Shown one piece after another: positions 9,058 through 17,902 of a stretch of DNA of 64,000 nucleotides. The notes beneath the pieces are model-generated. The model saw only the letters and a list, made by a program, of their open reading frames with translations, made no database searches and was not told the origin of the DNA. A program made the position numbers and the translations under genes. Position 1 is the first letter of the stretch. Each line of letters starts with the position of its first letter. The stretch lies in assembly GCA_041572755.1 (NCBI GenBank), contig JBFFRY010000007.1, forward strand, positions 1-64,000. The letters are read 5' to 3'. This DNA comes from JBFELU01 sp041572755. GTDB taxonomy: Bacteria > Actinomycetota > Acidimicrobiia > Spongiisociales > UBA11373.

Positions 9058-9302
9058 CGCGTCGTGTCGGCCCGCCGATCGTTGGTGGTCGGCGCGGGGC
9101 AGCGGTCCGGCCGGGGTGAGAGGAGATCGGTCCGGCTGATCACTTGCCCGCAGGCGGAGCAGCGCCACCCGATGTCCTCGTAGGTGTCCCAGGGCGTCGC
9201 CGGCCTCGCTGCGCGTCGCCGACGCCAGGCTCGGATGCGACGGAATCGGCTGCGGGGCACCCGTTGCGGGTGTTTGACGACGCGATGCCCCAGGCTCTCC
9301 AT
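9054..9302 (-). CDS. Possible small Cys-containing basic protein
   Basis: An 82-codon frame on the minus strand. Its N-terminal half is Arg-rich (VPRSRFRRIRAWRRRR) and its C-terminal half contains WRCSACGQVI and a later CP, that is CxxC plus a third Cys, reminiscent of a small zinc ribbon. The ATG at 9300-9302 or a TTG one codon upstream, which has GAGAAG eight nt before it, could start it. It ends inside the last codons of the convergent gene at 9057. Support is composition and the WDTYEDIGWRCSACG-type segment, which looks more protein-like than a random shadow; the call is uncertain. The rest of 9058-9433 holds nothing else I recognise. Confidence 0.4.
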   Translation of the reverse strand: MESLGHRVVKHPQRVPRSRFRRIRAWRRRRAARPATPWDTYEDIGWRCSACGQVISRTDLLSPRPDRCPAPTTNDRRADTTR

Positions 9303-9433
9303 CAACTGGATGTCTTCTCGGTAGCTGTGCACGGCTCGCTCCCTTGGGTGAAGGGTACGCCGAAGGATGTGATCCGGGTGTCGGCGGCCCAGAAGTGGAC
9401 ACCGGCGTTGCGGCTCCTGAGAATGGGGATCGC

Positions 9434-9910
9434 ATGTGGCGGCGGACCCGGCTCGTGGTTGTCCCGGATGACGTGTCGACGGATGAGCTCGTCGGCCGGC
9501 TGGGCGAATACGACGTGGTCGTCGTCGACATCGACAACACGCTGACGGCCGACCAGGCACCGGGCCCGGTGGTCGCCGCATCCCTCGATGAGGTTCGCCG
9601 GACGGCGCAGCGGTGCGGTGTCGGCCGGGTGGTGGCGCTGTCCAATGGATCGCCGAGCCGGGCCCTGCCCGGTGACGGTGTGGTGTGGAACGCCGGGAAG
9701 CCTCTGACCGCAAGGACTGCGATCGGGGTGGCGGCCGGAGAGTCGGCCGCCGTCGTCGGTGACAAGGTCCTCAGCGACGGGGTGCTGGCTCATCGCTGGG
9801 GCGCCGTCTTCTACCTCAAGCGGTACTCCCCGGATCGCCGCCCGCTGCTCCGGCGTGCTCTCGACTCGGTGGTTCGCAGGGCGCTGTTCACGATCGAGAC
9901 CCTCGAGTGA
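9434..9910 (+). CDS. HAD superfamily phosphatase, YqeG-like
   Basis: 158 residues. VVVVDIDNTLT at residues 28-38 is HAD motif I, with Asp32 as nucleophile and Asp34 as general acid. VVALSNGS near 67-73 is motif II, WNAGKP near 88-93 gives the conserved Lys, and VVGDKVLSDG near 115 is motif III/IV. The short caps and overall length match the class III HAD phosphatases annotated YqeG, which act on small phosphorylated metabolites. Motif IV is usually GDQ-x-x-T-D; here it is GDKVLSDG, a mild variation. The ATG at 9434 has GGGGAT upstream. It is followed by a hairpin and the MMPL gene. Confidence 0.75.
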   Translation: MWRRTRLVVVPDDVSTDELVGRLGEYDVVVVDIDNTLTADQAPGPVVAASLDEVRRTAQRCGVGRVVALSNGSPSRALPGDGVVWNAGKPLTARTAIGVAAGESAAVVGDKVLSDGVLAHRWGAVFYLKRYSPDRRPLLRRALDSVVRRALFTIETLE

Positions 9911-10039
9911 TCGGCGTGGAGCCCCTCGCCCCGGTGGTGGCCGCCGGCCGGGCCCGCTCGTCGACCGGCGCCGAGATCGCCGCCCCGGTCGGCTGGTTGC
10001 AGATCCCGCCGCTCGGGCCTTCCTGCCGGCGCCATAGGG

Positions 10040-10061
10040 CCACCCGGCCCTGGCCGGGTGG
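10040..10061 (+). terminator. Perfect GC hairpin between the HAD and MMPL genes
   Basis: CCACCCGGCC (10040-10049) and GGCCGGGTGG (10052-10061) are exact inverted repeats separated by CT. The structure lies 130 bases after the HAD stop codon and 60 before the MMPL start. There is no U-tract; such I-shaped hairpins are often proposed as terminators in high-GC Actinobacteria, so termination of the upstream gene is an inference. Confidence 0.5.
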
Positions 10062-10121
10062 GGGCGGTCTTCGGATACTCGTCGGACAGGCTCGGCGGGC
10101 GGCTGGCGAGGAGGCTGCAGC

Positions 10122-12395
10122 ATGGGGGAGATCGGCGTGATCGCCCGGATCGGGATGTGGTGCCACCGGCACCGCCGGGCCGCCGTGATCCTGTGGATCG
10201 TGGCACTCGTTGCCCTGCTCTCCGTGTCGGGGATGGTCGGCAGCGACTACGCCGAGGATCTGCAGCTCCCCGATTCCGACAGCCGCAACGGCATCGATGT
10301 CCTCGACGAGCACTTCGAGGGGTTCGGCACCGGGTTCACCGGGTCGATCGTCTTCCGGACCGAGCGCGGGGTGACCGATCCCGACGTGGTGGCGGCGATG
10401 AACGACATGTTCGGCGCCGTCGCCGAACTCGAGGGGATCACCCTGCGCAGTCCCTACGAGGGATTCGGCAACCGGATCAGCCCGGACGGCACGATCGCGT
10501 TCGCCGAGTTGGAGATCAGCCCGGATCTGACCTTCAACCAGATGATGGCCGCCGGTGAGGAGATCAACGACCTGATCCCAGAGGTCGATGGTCTGCAGGT
10601 GGAGGTCGGTGGTGAGGCACTCGCTGCCTTCGAGCCGCCCCAGTCGGAGTTGATCGGCGTCGCCTTTGCGATCTTCGTGCTCATCCTCTCCTTCGGGTCG
10701 GTGCTGGCCATGGGGTTGCCGATCTCGGTGGCGCTGGCCGGCGTCGCCGGCGGAGCGGGACTCGTGGCGCTGCTGTCCAACCTCACGACCGTTCCCGAAT
10801 TCGCTCTCACGATCTCCATCATGATCGGACTGGGGGTCGGCATCGACTATGCCCTGTTCATCGTGACCCGCTACCGGGAGCGGCTCCACGCCGGCGTGGA
10901 TCGGATGGAGGCGCTCAGCCTGGCGATGGACACTTCGGGAAGGGCGGTGATCTTCGCCGGGTCGACCGTGGTGATCTCGCTGCTCGGGATGTTGGTCATC
11001 GGTCTCGGCTTTGTATCCGGCCTCGCCCTGGCGGCGGTCACGGCGGTGCTCATGACGATGATCGCCGCGGTGACGCTACTTCCGGCGCTGGTGTCGTTCG
11101 TCGGCGACCGGATCGAGGTGACCCGCTGGCGGGGGCTCATCGCCGCCTCGTTGGTCGCAGTGGCCCTGGTCGGCCTCGGCCTCGAGGTGGACGTGCTGTT
11201 GGTGGGCGCCCCGTTGGCGGCGGTGGTACTGCTGGCAGGGTTCGCGGTGGCGCCGCTGCGGCGCGAGGTGAAGCGGCGGCCCCCCAAACCCCTCTCCGAG
11301 AGCTGGGCCTACCGGTTCAGTCGCTTCGTTCAGCATCGCCCCTGGGCGATCGCGTTGGGTGCTGCGGCCTTGCTGCTCGGCTTGGCCGTGCCGCTCCTCG
11401 GCTTGCGCCTCGGCTTCGGCGACGAAGGGAACTTCGCCCCCGAGACCACCACCCGGCGGGCATACGATCTGCTGGCGGAGGGGTTCGGACCCGGGTTCAA
11501 CGGGCCGCTGTTGGTAGTGGGGGAGGGCGGCGCCGAAGATCTCCCCGTCGTGCTCGCCGTCGCAGAGGCGATCGCGGCCAACCCCGGTGTGGCTTCCGTC
11601 TCTGAGCCTTTCCCCAACGACTTCACCGACCCCACCGCAGTGCTGGTCCAGGTCATCCCCGCTTCGTCGCCGCAAGACGAAGCCACCTACGACCTGGTGG
11701 TGCAGCTGCGAGAAGAGGTGATCCCGGCGGTGGTCGAGGGCACCCCCCTGGAACCATACGTCACCGGCTACGTGGCCATCGCCATCGACTTCACCGACTA
11801 TCTGGCGGCGCGGACCTGGTACTTCTTCGCCGCGGTCCTGACCCTCTCGTTCCTCCTGCTGATGGTCGTCTTCCGCTCGGTGCTGATCCCGGTCAAGGCG
11901 GTGATCATGAACCTGCTGTCCATCAGCGCCGCCTATGGGGTGGTCATCGCCATCTTCCAGTGGGGGTGGCTCGGCGAACTCACCGGGCTGCAGCCGGCGC
12001 CCATCGAACCCTTCGTGCCGATGATGATGTTCGCCGTGGTCTTCGGGCTGTCGATGGACTACGAGGTCTTCCTGCTCACCCGGATTCGGGAGGAGTACTT
12101 GCGCAGCGGTGACCCGACCGGGTCGGTTGCCGACGGCCTGGCGGCCACCGCTCGGGTGATCACCGCGGCGGCGGCGATCATGGTGGTGGTCTTCGGTGCG
12201 TTCCTGCTCGAAGACGCCCGGGTCATCAAGATGTTCGGCGTGGGTCTCGGCTTTGCAGTCTTGGTGGACGCCACCGTGGTCCGTATGCTCCTGGTGCCGG
12301 CCACCATGGAACTGCTGGGCTCGTGGAACTGGTGGATCCCCCGCTGGCTGGACCGGATCCTCCCCAGGGTGAGCTTCGAAGGATCCAAAGGCTGA
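10122..12395 (+). CDS. MMPL/RND family membrane transporter
   Basis: The 757-residue protein has the two-fold MMPL architecture: TM1 at about 20-38, a periplasm-facing domain, a block of five membrane helices with GVGIDYALFIVTRYRERL near 238-257, a second outer domain after about 410, then a second block with FGLSMDYEVFLLTRIREEY near 640. The D-Y pair in both halves matches the proton-relay residues of MmpL-type pumps. It probably exports lipids or hydrophobic compounds across the cell membrane. ATG at 10122 follows GAGGAGG. Its TGA overlaps the ATG of a 31-codon frame, and a YCII-domain gene follows. Confidence 0.93.
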   Translation: MGEIGVIARIGMWCHRHRRAAVILWIVALVALLSVSGMVGSDYAEDLQLPDSDSRNGIDVLDEHFEGFGTGFTGSIVFRTERGVTDPDVVAAMNDMFGAVAELEGITLRSPYEGFGNRISPDGTIAFAELEISPDLTFNQMMAAGEEINDLIPEVDGLQVEVGGEALAAFEPPQSELIGVAFAIFVLILSFGSVLAMGLPISVALAGVAGGAGLVALLSNLTTVPEFALTISIMIGLGVGIDYALFIVTRYRERLHAGVDRMEALSLAMDTSGRAVIFAGSTVVISLLGMLVIGLGFVSGLALAAVTAVLMTMIAAVTLLPALVSFVGDRIEVTRWRGLIAASLVAVALVGLGLEVDVLLVGAPLAAVVLLAGFAVAPLRREVKRRPPKPLSESWAYRFSRFVQHRPWAIALGAAALLLGLAVPLLGLRLGFGDEGNFAPETTTRRAYDLLAEGFGPGFNGPLLVVGEGGAEDLPVVLAVAEAIAANPGVASVSEPFPNDFTDPTAVLVQVIPASSPQDEATYDLVVQLREEVIPAVVEGTPLEPYVTGYVAIAIDFTDYLAARTWYFFAAVLTLSFLLLMVVFRSVLIPVKAVIMNLLSISAAYGVVIAIFQWGWLGELTGLQPAPIEPFVPMMMFAVVFGLSMDYEVFLLTRIREEYLRSGDPTGSVADGLAATARVITAAAAIMVVVFGAFLLEDARVIKMFGVGLGFAVLVDATVVRMLLVPATMELLGSWNWWIPRWLDRILPRVSFEGSKG

Positions 12396-12490
12396 TGCTG
12401 CGTGGATTTCAGGAATGGGCGGCCGGGCTCTACCCCAACTGGGGGAGCGAAGCAGAGAGGTTGGAGAACTGCGCCCGGCACTCGGGCTGA
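12395..12490 (+). CDS. Possible 31-aa ORF coupled to the MMPL gene
   Basis: The MMPL stop and an ATG share a base (TGATG at 12393-12397), opening a 31-codon frame MLRGFQEWAAGLYPNWGSEA and onwards to a TGA at 12488-12490, with aromatic residues on one side and one Cys near the end. The frame fills most of the gap to the next gene. Stop-start overlap suggests translational coupling, but the peptide is too short for family recognition and could be chance. Confidence 0.35.
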   Translation: MLRGFQEWAAGLYPNWGSEAERLENCARHSG

Positions 12491-12513
12491 AGGACCGAGG
12501 AGGGGAGACCGTG

Positions 12514-12801
12514 ATGAAGTTCATGTTCCTGGCACAAGGATTCGAGAAGCCCACCGACGAGATCAGGCAAGCATGGATGGACTGGTTCGTGGGGCTCGGT
12601 GACAGCATCGTCGACAGCGGCAGCCCGTTCGGGCCGGGCCGCGAAGTGACCTTGGAGGGAACGCGTGACCTGCCGCTCGGCCCCGACTCCTTCACCGGCT
12701 ACACCATCGTGCAGGCCGAAGACATGGACGCCGCCGAGAGGCTCCTCGATGACTGTCCGATCATCACCGCCATGCGCATCTACCCGGCGATGTCGATGTA
12801 G
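12514..12801 (+). CDS. YCII-related domain protein
   Basis: 95 residues beginning MKFMFLAQGFEKPTDEIRQA, with the alpha-beta fold typical of the YCII/DGPF family (strand, helix, FGPGREVTLEGTRDLPLGPD, then IVQAEDMDAAERLLDDCP and a final PAMSM). Members of this ferredoxin-like-fold family are often encoded next to sigma factors and may bind or modify small molecules, but no activity is assured. The ATG at 12514 has GAGGGGAGACC upstream. It is close behind the MMPL gene and probably in the same transcript. Confidence 0.8.
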   Translation: MKFMFLAQGFEKPTDEIRQAWMDWFVGLGDSIVDSGSPFGPGREVTLEGTRDLPLGPDSFTGYTIVQAEDMDAAERLLDDCPIITAMRIYPAMSM

Positions 12802-12889
12802 CCGTCGGGGCCGGGCGGCGCCTCCCACCGCACCGCAGCCGACCGGCGGGCGCCATAGGATGAAGGGCGTGTCCCGGAGGGAGTAGCGG

Positions 12890-14161
12890 GTGCGGATCAT
12901 CATCGTCCTCGGGGTCGTGCTGGCGCTGTTCGCGGGGACCATCGGTTTGGTTGCGTGGGGTCGGCGGGAACCATCGCGGCGACTCGGCGTGCGGATCGCC
13001 AAGCGGGCGACGATCGGTCTCGCCGGATCGGTTCTGGTGGTGGTCGCCTTCGGAACCGGCGTCTACCTGTGGGCTCTCACCGCCACCGATGCATCGGTCC
13101 TGGCGCGGGCCATCGTGTGGCAGGAGTCGGACACCGGTGACATCGACCGGTTCCCGGCCCGCTCGTTTCGGGCCGGGCCGGATCCCGTGGTGTTCAGCCG
13201 CGTCCCCAGCCCGCTGCTGGCGGACCTGACCATCGACCCCGGGCAGCGAGCACTCGACGACTACCTGGAGGCCGCCGAGACCTATGCCTTTCTCGTGGTG
13301 CGGGGTGACACCCTCATCTACGAGGGCTACTTCAACGGAGCGGCGCTCGGAGACCTGCACACCTCGTTCTCGGTCGCCAAGTCGTTCACGGCGACCCTGG
13401 TGGGGATCGCTCTCGAGGAGGGGTACTTCACCGACCTCGACGATCCGATCACCGACTACCTGCCCGAACTGGCGGAGCGGGACCCGCGTTTCACCGAGAT
13501 ACGCCTCAGGCATCTCATCACGATGTCCGCCGGTGTGCGCTTCGAGGAGTGGCTGTCCGCTTGGGACGATCCCACCCTGAGCTACTACGCCACCGACCTG
13601 CGGGCGGCCGCACTGGAGCACACCGAGATCGTCGCCCCTCCCGGCACCGCGTTCCACTACAACGACTATTACCCGCCGATGTTGGGGATGGCGCTGGAGA
13701 GAGCTGCGGGCATGCCGGTCACCGAGTTCATGGAGACCCGGCTGTGGCAGCCGATGGGTGCAGAGTTCGACGGTTCGTGGAGTCTCGACGGTGACGACTC
13801 CGGTTTCGAGAAGATGTTCGTCGGGGTCAACGCCGCCGCGGTCGACTACGCCAAACTCGGCTGGCTGTATCTCAATGGGGGCCGGAACGGTGATCGCCAG
13901 GTGGTCCCGGAGGATTGGGTCGAGGAGGCCACTCGCCCCGACGTGAGCAACGACCCGGCGAGGGACTACCAGTACTACTGGTGGGTCGACGAAGAGCGGG
14001 GCGCCTACTACGCCCAGGGCGACAAGTGCCAGTTCATCTACGTCTATCCCCGCGCCGACCTGGTGCTGGTGCGCCTCGGATGGGACTGTGGGGACACCTA
14101 CTGGACCGGGCTCATGGGTGACATCGCGGTGTGGCTGGAAGGACGATTCGCCGAAGGCTGA
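12890..14161 (+). CDS. Membrane-anchored serine hydrolase, beta-lactamase/PBP (class C-like) family
   Basis: 423 residues. Two hydrophobic segments (3-24 and 40-62) anchor the protein; the catalytic domain should face outward. The SxxK motif is FSVAKSF (Ser161, Lys164), and FHYNDYY (Tyr257) occupies the position of the second motif. The late segment YYAQGDKCQFIYVYP stands where the KTG-like box lies. Overall length and motifs match 6-aminohexanoate-dimer-hydrolase/esterase-like members of the beta-lactamase fold rather than true beta-lactamases. The GTG start at 12890 has GGAGGGAG eight nt upstream. It ends three bases before the convergent reductase gene. Confidence 0.85.
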   Translation: MRIIIVLGVVLALFAGTIGLVAWGRREPSRRLGVRIAKRATIGLAGSVLVVVAFGTGVYLWALTATDASVLARAIVWQESDTGDIDRFPARSFRAGPDPVVFSRVPSPLLADLTIDPGQRALDDYLEAAETYAFLVVRGDTLIYEGYFNGAALGDLHTSFSVAKSFTATLVGIALEEGYFTDLDDPITDYLPELAERDPRFTEIRLRHLITMSAGVRFEEWLSAWDDPTLSYYATDLRAAALEHTEIVAPPGTAFHYNDYYPPMLGMALERAAGMPVTEFMETRLWQPMGAEFDGSWSLDGDDSGFEKMFVGVNAAAVDYAKLGWLYLNGGRNGDRQVVPEDWVEEATRPDVSNDPARDYQYYWWVDEERGAYYAQGDKCQFIYVYPRADLVLVRLGWDCGDTYWTGLMGDIAVWLEGRFAEG

Positions 14162-14164
14162 GCG

Positions 14165-14596
14165 CTACCGGGGATCGAGCCGGAAGAGAGGGAGTGCCGC
14201 CGCCGCCCCGTCGACGTCGTCGATCAGAGACACCCCGAGGCGGCGCCCGATCACCTTGGCGGCCTTGGGGTGGCTCTCCTTGTAGCGCTCGAACACGGCC
14301 ACGGCGGCGGCATGGTCGAGTCGGTCGGCAGTGGCGGCAACCCGCCGGCGACCGATCGTGTACGTCACGTTCGGGTCTGCGGACACGTTGCGGTACCAGT
14401 CGGATCGCTCTCCGTACCCGCTCACGACGATCGGGGCGGCGTCACGCTCCACCACCTCGAGCATGGTGCGACGCAGGAGCCCGCTGCGGCGGCCGGTGTG
14501 CTCGAGGAGCAGGAAGCGCTTGCCCAAAAGGCCGCCCAGACCCACCCGGTACAAGCCGATGGGCGCCCGCATCATGAAGCGGCCGAAGCGGCTCAT
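14165..14596 (-). CDS. Deazaflavin (F420)-dependent nitroreductase / quinone reductase family protein
   Basis: 143 residues of the split-barrel DDN family: LLEHTGRRSGLLRRTMLEVV (residues about 30-49), then IVVSGYGERSDWYRNVSADP and VTYTIGRRRVAATADRL. These segments match family members that use reduced F420 to reduce quinones or nitro compounds. The ATG at 14594-14596 overlaps the stop of the upstream oxidoreductase gene in an ATGA, so the two are translationally coupled. Longer upstream frame is shadow. F420 dependence is inferred from the family. Confidence 0.85.
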   Translation of the reverse strand: MSRFGRFMMRAPIGLYRVGLGGLLGKRFLLLEHTGRRSGLLRRTMLEVVERDAAPIVVSGYGERSDWYRNVSADPNVTYTIGRRRVAATADRLDHAAAVAVFERYKESHPKAAKVIGRRLGVSLIDDVDGAAAALPLFRLDPR

Positions 14597-15597
14597 AGCT
14601 GCTCGACGGGCTGCGGCGTGCCGGTCTCGGCGGAGCGAACCACTGCCTCGAGGAGCGCCACGTTGCCGAGCCGCTCGGCATCGCTGAAGCGGTACTCCAC
14701 CAGTCCCGCCACCGCATCGGCCCAATGCTCGTAGCCGGCCTTGACCGGGCTGGCCGGTGCGAAGTCGACCCGGGTCTGGTCGGGGTCACCGCGGCGCCGC
14801 AGGTAGAAGTGGGTGGTGCCGCCCGGGTCGACGTGTTGGGTCTCCCGGGCTTCCACCCAGGCGTGACTGCCGAAGACCGCGAATCGGGCGTAGTCGGGGG
14901 TGGCCGAGAGCGCGGCGACGTGCCCGGTCGTATCGTTCCCGAAGCGGAGGTGGGCCGACACGACATCGCCGGTGGGGATCTCCAGGATGCGGTGGGCTGT
15001 GTGGGCTTGCACCTCGCCGACCTGTCCGGCCAAGCTCAGCATCATGTCGCTCAGGTGAACCCCCATGCCGGTCCACCCGGCGGCCGGCGCCTCTTCCGTG
15101 CTCCCCCGCCAATTGTCGGCCGCCATGCCCAGCCACCGGTCGTGGCTCCAATGGGCCTCGAGGTGGATGATCGTGCCCAACTCGCCGGCGTCGGCCATCT
15201 GCTTGATCCTCTCCCAAGCCGGCTCGAACCGGCGCTCGTGGCCGATGCCGAGCACTGCTCCGGCCTCGTTGCAGGCGTCGATCATGCGGCGGGCTCCGGC
15301 GACGGTCAGGGCCAAGGGCTTCTCGCAGAAGACCTGCTTGCCGGCGGCGACGGCGGCCAGCACGGCCTCCTCGTGAAGACGGTGGGGGATGGTGAGGATC
15401 ACGGCGTCGACGTCGGGGTCGTCGAGAACGTCGCGGTAGTCGGCGCACGTCTCCACCCCGTAGTCGGCGCGGTACTCGGCGGCGACATCCGCAGCGGGAT
15501 CCACCCCGCACACGATCCCGATCTTCTCGCTGCCCCGCAGGACCTTGGTGACCTGCCTTCCCCACCAGCCGAGTCCCACCTGGGCCGCCTTCAACAT
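14593..15597 (-). CDS. Gfo/Idh/MocA family NAD(P)-dependent oxidoreductase
   Basis: 334 residues. An N-terminal Rossmann motif (VGLGWWGRQV) is followed by AVILTIPHRLHEEAVLAAV, and the family signature CEKPLALT places the catalytic Lys near residue 92. The C-terminal half is the beta-sheet substrate domain, with GTGMGVHLSDMM-like His/Asp segments (WTGMGVHLSD). Such enzymes oxidise or reduce sugars, inositols or similar polyols. I use the ATG at 15595-15597 rather than one nine codons upstream because GAAGGGAAC precedes it. Coupled to the F420-type reductase downstream. Confidence 0.9.
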   Translation of the reverse strand: MLKAAQVGLGWWGRQVTKVLRGSEKIGIVCGVDPAADVAAEYRADYGVETCADYRDVLDDPDVDAVILTIPHRLHEEAVLAAVAAGKQVFCEKPLALTVAGARRMIDACNEAGAVLGIGHERRFEPAWERIKQMADAGELGTIIHLEAHWSHDRWLGMAADNWRGSTEEAPAAGWTGMGVHLSDMMLSLAGQVGEVQAHTAHRILEIPTGDVVSAHLRFGNDTTGHVAALSATPDYARFAVFGSHAWVEARETQHVDPGGTTHFYLRRRGDPDQTRVDFAPASPVKAGYEHWADAVAGLVEYRFSDAERLGNVALLEAVVRSAETGTPQPVEQL

Positions 15598-15655
15598 GGT
15601 GCCGTTCCCTTCTCCGCCGTCCACCCCGGGGGCACGTCGACCATTCCCGGTCAGG

Positions 15656-16009
15656 CTACCTACCCTCCACCGTGGCCCCTTGGGGTCCTTCGACGGGTTC
15701 TCCGGAAGCGCCGGTCGCCCAATAGTCGAGAACCAGGAGCTTCTCGACGTTGGGCCGGCTCAAGGCGATGAAGTCGGCGTGGTCGGGGTGGGGCAGGTAC
15801 ACGTCGCGGTCGGCCTCCGAGGCGAACGAGACCACGAAGCAATGCGTGTAGTCCCGATCGAAGTCCTGCACGCTCACGTCCGTGCCCCACTCGAGATCAG
15901 CGATCTCGGGGATCTTCGCCGGCAGGGAACACAGGGTCTCCTCGATCTGTGTGATCAACTCGGGCGGCGTCTCCGGTTTCCAGCTGAAGAGGACCACGTG
16001 GCGGAGCAT
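15656..16009 (-). CDS. Dabb-family (stress-responsive A/B barrel) protein
   Basis: 117 residues, starting MLRHVVLFSWKPETPPELIT and containing DRDYTHCFVVSFASEADRDV and YLPHPDHADF, the characteristic pattern of the dimeric A/B-barrel Dabb domain. Family members include small oligoketide cyclase-like and stress-induced proteins; the function here is open. A GTG two codons upstream overlaps the ribosome-binding site AGGAAGG, so the ATG at 16007-16009 is the better start. It precedes the oxidoreductase pair on the same strand. Confidence 0.88.
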   Translation of the reverse strand: MLRHVVLFSWKPETPPELITQIEETLCSLPAKIPEIADLEWGTDVSVQDFDRDYTHCFVVSFASEADRDVYLPHPDHADFIALSRPNVEKLLVLDYWATGASGEPVEGPQGATVEGR

Positions 16010-16191
16010 GCTCACCTTCCTGCCGATGAGTTCAGGCTAGTTCCGGACCGGACCGGCTCGACCGGTGCCGACGGTGAAGTCGGCCCCGAGCGCTTGGGAC
16101 CGCCCGATGCTGAACGGGGGCCTTCCCTCCTCCAGCGAAGGACCGATGAATTCCCTACGCTGGCAGGCCGACTCACCACGGGAGGAAATGC

Positions 16192-17121
16192 ATGCGGGGA
16201 CGACGGATCTTGGCGGTGCTCACCATGCTCGCCGTACTCACAGTGCTGGTCGCGTTCGCTCCGGCCGGCGGCGCAACCGAGCGCCAAGCTTCAGACGCAA
16301 CGGTCTACGTGTCGCTGGGTGACTCGGTGGCGGCGGGGACGATCCAGCCTCGAGCGTTCACCGGCAAGGGCTACACCGACGTCCTGTTCCGTCGCGTCGG
16401 CGACAAGCTGGGTCTCGCCGAGCACGTCTCGTTCGCCTGTCCCGGCGACGACACGCAGGAGATGATCGACGGAACCGGTTCGTTCTGCTTCGACACCGGC
16501 TTCAGCCAGCTGGATGCGGCCCTCGGCTTCTTTGCGACCGAGGTGGCGCCCGGGGTCACGTACGCCGACGTGACCGGTCTCATCACGCTCACGATCGGGG
16601 CCAACGACATCCTGGCCTGCGAATTCGACGACCCCGACGTCGCCGAATGTGCGGCCGCCCAGTTGGGACAGATCGGCGCCAACCTGCCGGTGATCCTGGC
16701 GGCTCTCCAGGCCGCCGCCCCCGGCGTGCCGATCGTCGCGATGAACTACTACAACCCCAACCTGGCATGGTGGATCACCGGAGCCGAGGGACAGGCCCTG
16801 GCGGCGGCTTCCAACGAGCTGGCAGCCACCGGAAACGACGTCCTCGAGGACGTCTACGCAGCCTTCGGAGTGACCGTTGCCGACGTGGAGCGCTGGTTCC
16901 GGACGTTCGACGAGCGGGGCAAGGACTATCCGCTCAACGTCCGGTACGTCTGCCGATACACCGGGATGTGTGAGCGCGTCGCCAAGGGCGTGTACACGCT
17001 GTCGGATTACGACCCGTCGACCGACGGACCCCAAACCGACATCCACCCCAACAACCGTGGCTACAAGCGGATCGCCTCGGCATTCATACAAGCCATGACC
17101 AAGGCCGGCATCCTGAGCTGA
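16192..17121 (+). CDS. Secreted SGNH/GDSL-type hydrolase
   Basis: 309 residues with a signal peptide (residues 1-29, MRGRRILAVL plus hydrophobic core). Block I is YVSLGDSVAAG with Ser45, block III is GANDILACEF, and block V is DIHPNNRG, giving Asp283 and His285, so the SGNH catalytic set is complete. Such enzymes are lipases or esterases; as an exported protein it probably works outside the cell or at the wall. The ATG has GGGAGGAAATGC upstream and a TACGCT hexamer at 16157-16162 may be the -10. A strong terminator hairpin follows. Confidence 0.9.
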   Translation: MRGRRILAVLTMLAVLTVLVAFAPAGGATERQASDATVYVSLGDSVAAGTIQPRAFTGKGYTDVLFRRVGDKLGLAEHVSFACPGDDTQEMIDGTGSFCFDTGFSQLDAALGFFATEVAPGVTYADVTGLITLTIGANDILACEFDDPDVAECAAAQLGQIGANLPVILAALQAAAPGVPIVAMNYYNPNLAWWITGAEGQALAAASNELAATGNDVLEDVYAAFGVTVADVERWFRTFDERGKDYPLNVRYVCRYTGMCERVAKGVYTLSDYDPSTDGPQTDIHPNNRGYKRIASAFIQAMTKAGILS

Positions 17122-17137
17122 CCATCGACGAGCGATC

Positions 17138-17159
17138 GGGGCGCCCGGCAGGGCGCCCC
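17138..17159. terminator. Bidirectional terminator hairpin between convergent genes
   Basis: GGGGCGCCC (17138-17146) and GGGCGCCCC (17151-17159) form a perfect nine-pair stem with a GGCA loop. It sits between the stop codons of the SGNH hydrolase (17121) and nnrE (17168) and could end transcription from both sides. No T-run is present. Confidence 0.7.
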
Positions 17160-17167
17160 GGCCGCGT

Positions 17168-17902
17168 TCAGACCGGATGCAAGGGCACCCGGTAGCGATC
17201 GCCGAACACCTCCTGGGGCACCGCGACCCCCACCCGGCGAAACACCTCGGCGGGTATCCCCAAGTCGGCCAGCGACAGGTCGGTGACTTCCGGGGCGTCG
17301 AGTCCCGTCTTGGGCAGCGCCAACGTCATCGTGTGTGTGGCCGAGACCACGGCACCCGGGGCCTCGCCGGTGGTGGCGTCGAGTCCCGATGGCACATCGA
17401 GGGAGAGGACCGGAGCCGACTGGCCATCGACCCACTGGATCAGGGTCCGGGCGACACCCCGGGGAGCCCCGCTCAGGCTGTAGCCGATGACGGCATCGAT
17501 GATGAGACCTCGAGCGAACCGGCCCAGGTCATCGACCGCCGTCTCCCGACCGGCGGTGGCGCGAAAGAGGGTGAGTTGGGCGGCCGAAACCGGCGCGAGG
17601 CGTTCGGGATCGGTGATGACGACCGCCACGTCGGCACCCCGGTTGGCCAGGTGGCGGGCGGCACAGATTCCCCCGCCCCCGTTCCCGCCGGTCCCCGCCA
17701 GCACCAGGACCGGCTGCGACCGCCAGGTCGGTCCCAACAGCTCGACGGCGGCGAGGGCCAGGCTGCGCCCGGCGTTCTCCATCATCTGATACAGGTTGGG
17801 GCCGACGTCGTCGATGGCGACCCGGTCGATCTCCCGCATCTGATCGGTGGTGATCGCCGGCACGGTCACACCCCGGTCGGTGGCGAACGCCGTCGCCGTC
17901 AC
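17168..17902 (-). CDS. nnrE: NAD(P)H-hydrate epimerase (YjeF N-terminal domain)
   Basis: 244 residues, single-domain form. Recognisable segments are ITTDQMREIDRVAIDDVG, MMENAGRSLA, VLAGTGGNGGGG (the phosphate-binding loop), GLIIDAVIGYSLSG and LSLDVPSGLDATTGE, all conserved in the YjeF_N fold. The enzyme epimerises damaged NAD(P)HX for repair by the dehydratase, which is not fused here. The GTG start at 17900-17902 overlaps the stop of a 31-aa frame (GTGA); a GTG 11 codons later is an alternative. Probably transcribed with pgi. Confidence 0.88.
   Translation of the reverse strand: MTATAFATDRGVTVPAITTDQMREIDRVAIDDVGPNLYQMMENAGRSLALAAVELLGPTWRSQPVLVLAGTGGNGGGGICAARHLANRGADVAVVITDPERLAPVSAAQLTLFRATAGRETAVDDLGRFARGLIIDAVIGYSLSGAPRGVARTLIQWVDGQSAPVLSLDVPSGLDATTGEAPGAVVSATHTMTLALPKTGLDAPEVTDLSLADLGIPAEVFRRVGVAVPQEVFGDRYRVPLHPV

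Noticed and set aside
9907..10140. 77-codon plus frame that overlaps the HAD stop by GTGA
   Set aside because: It runs through the perfect hairpin at 10040-10061 and into the MMPL start, with no conserved look; overlap judged coincidental.
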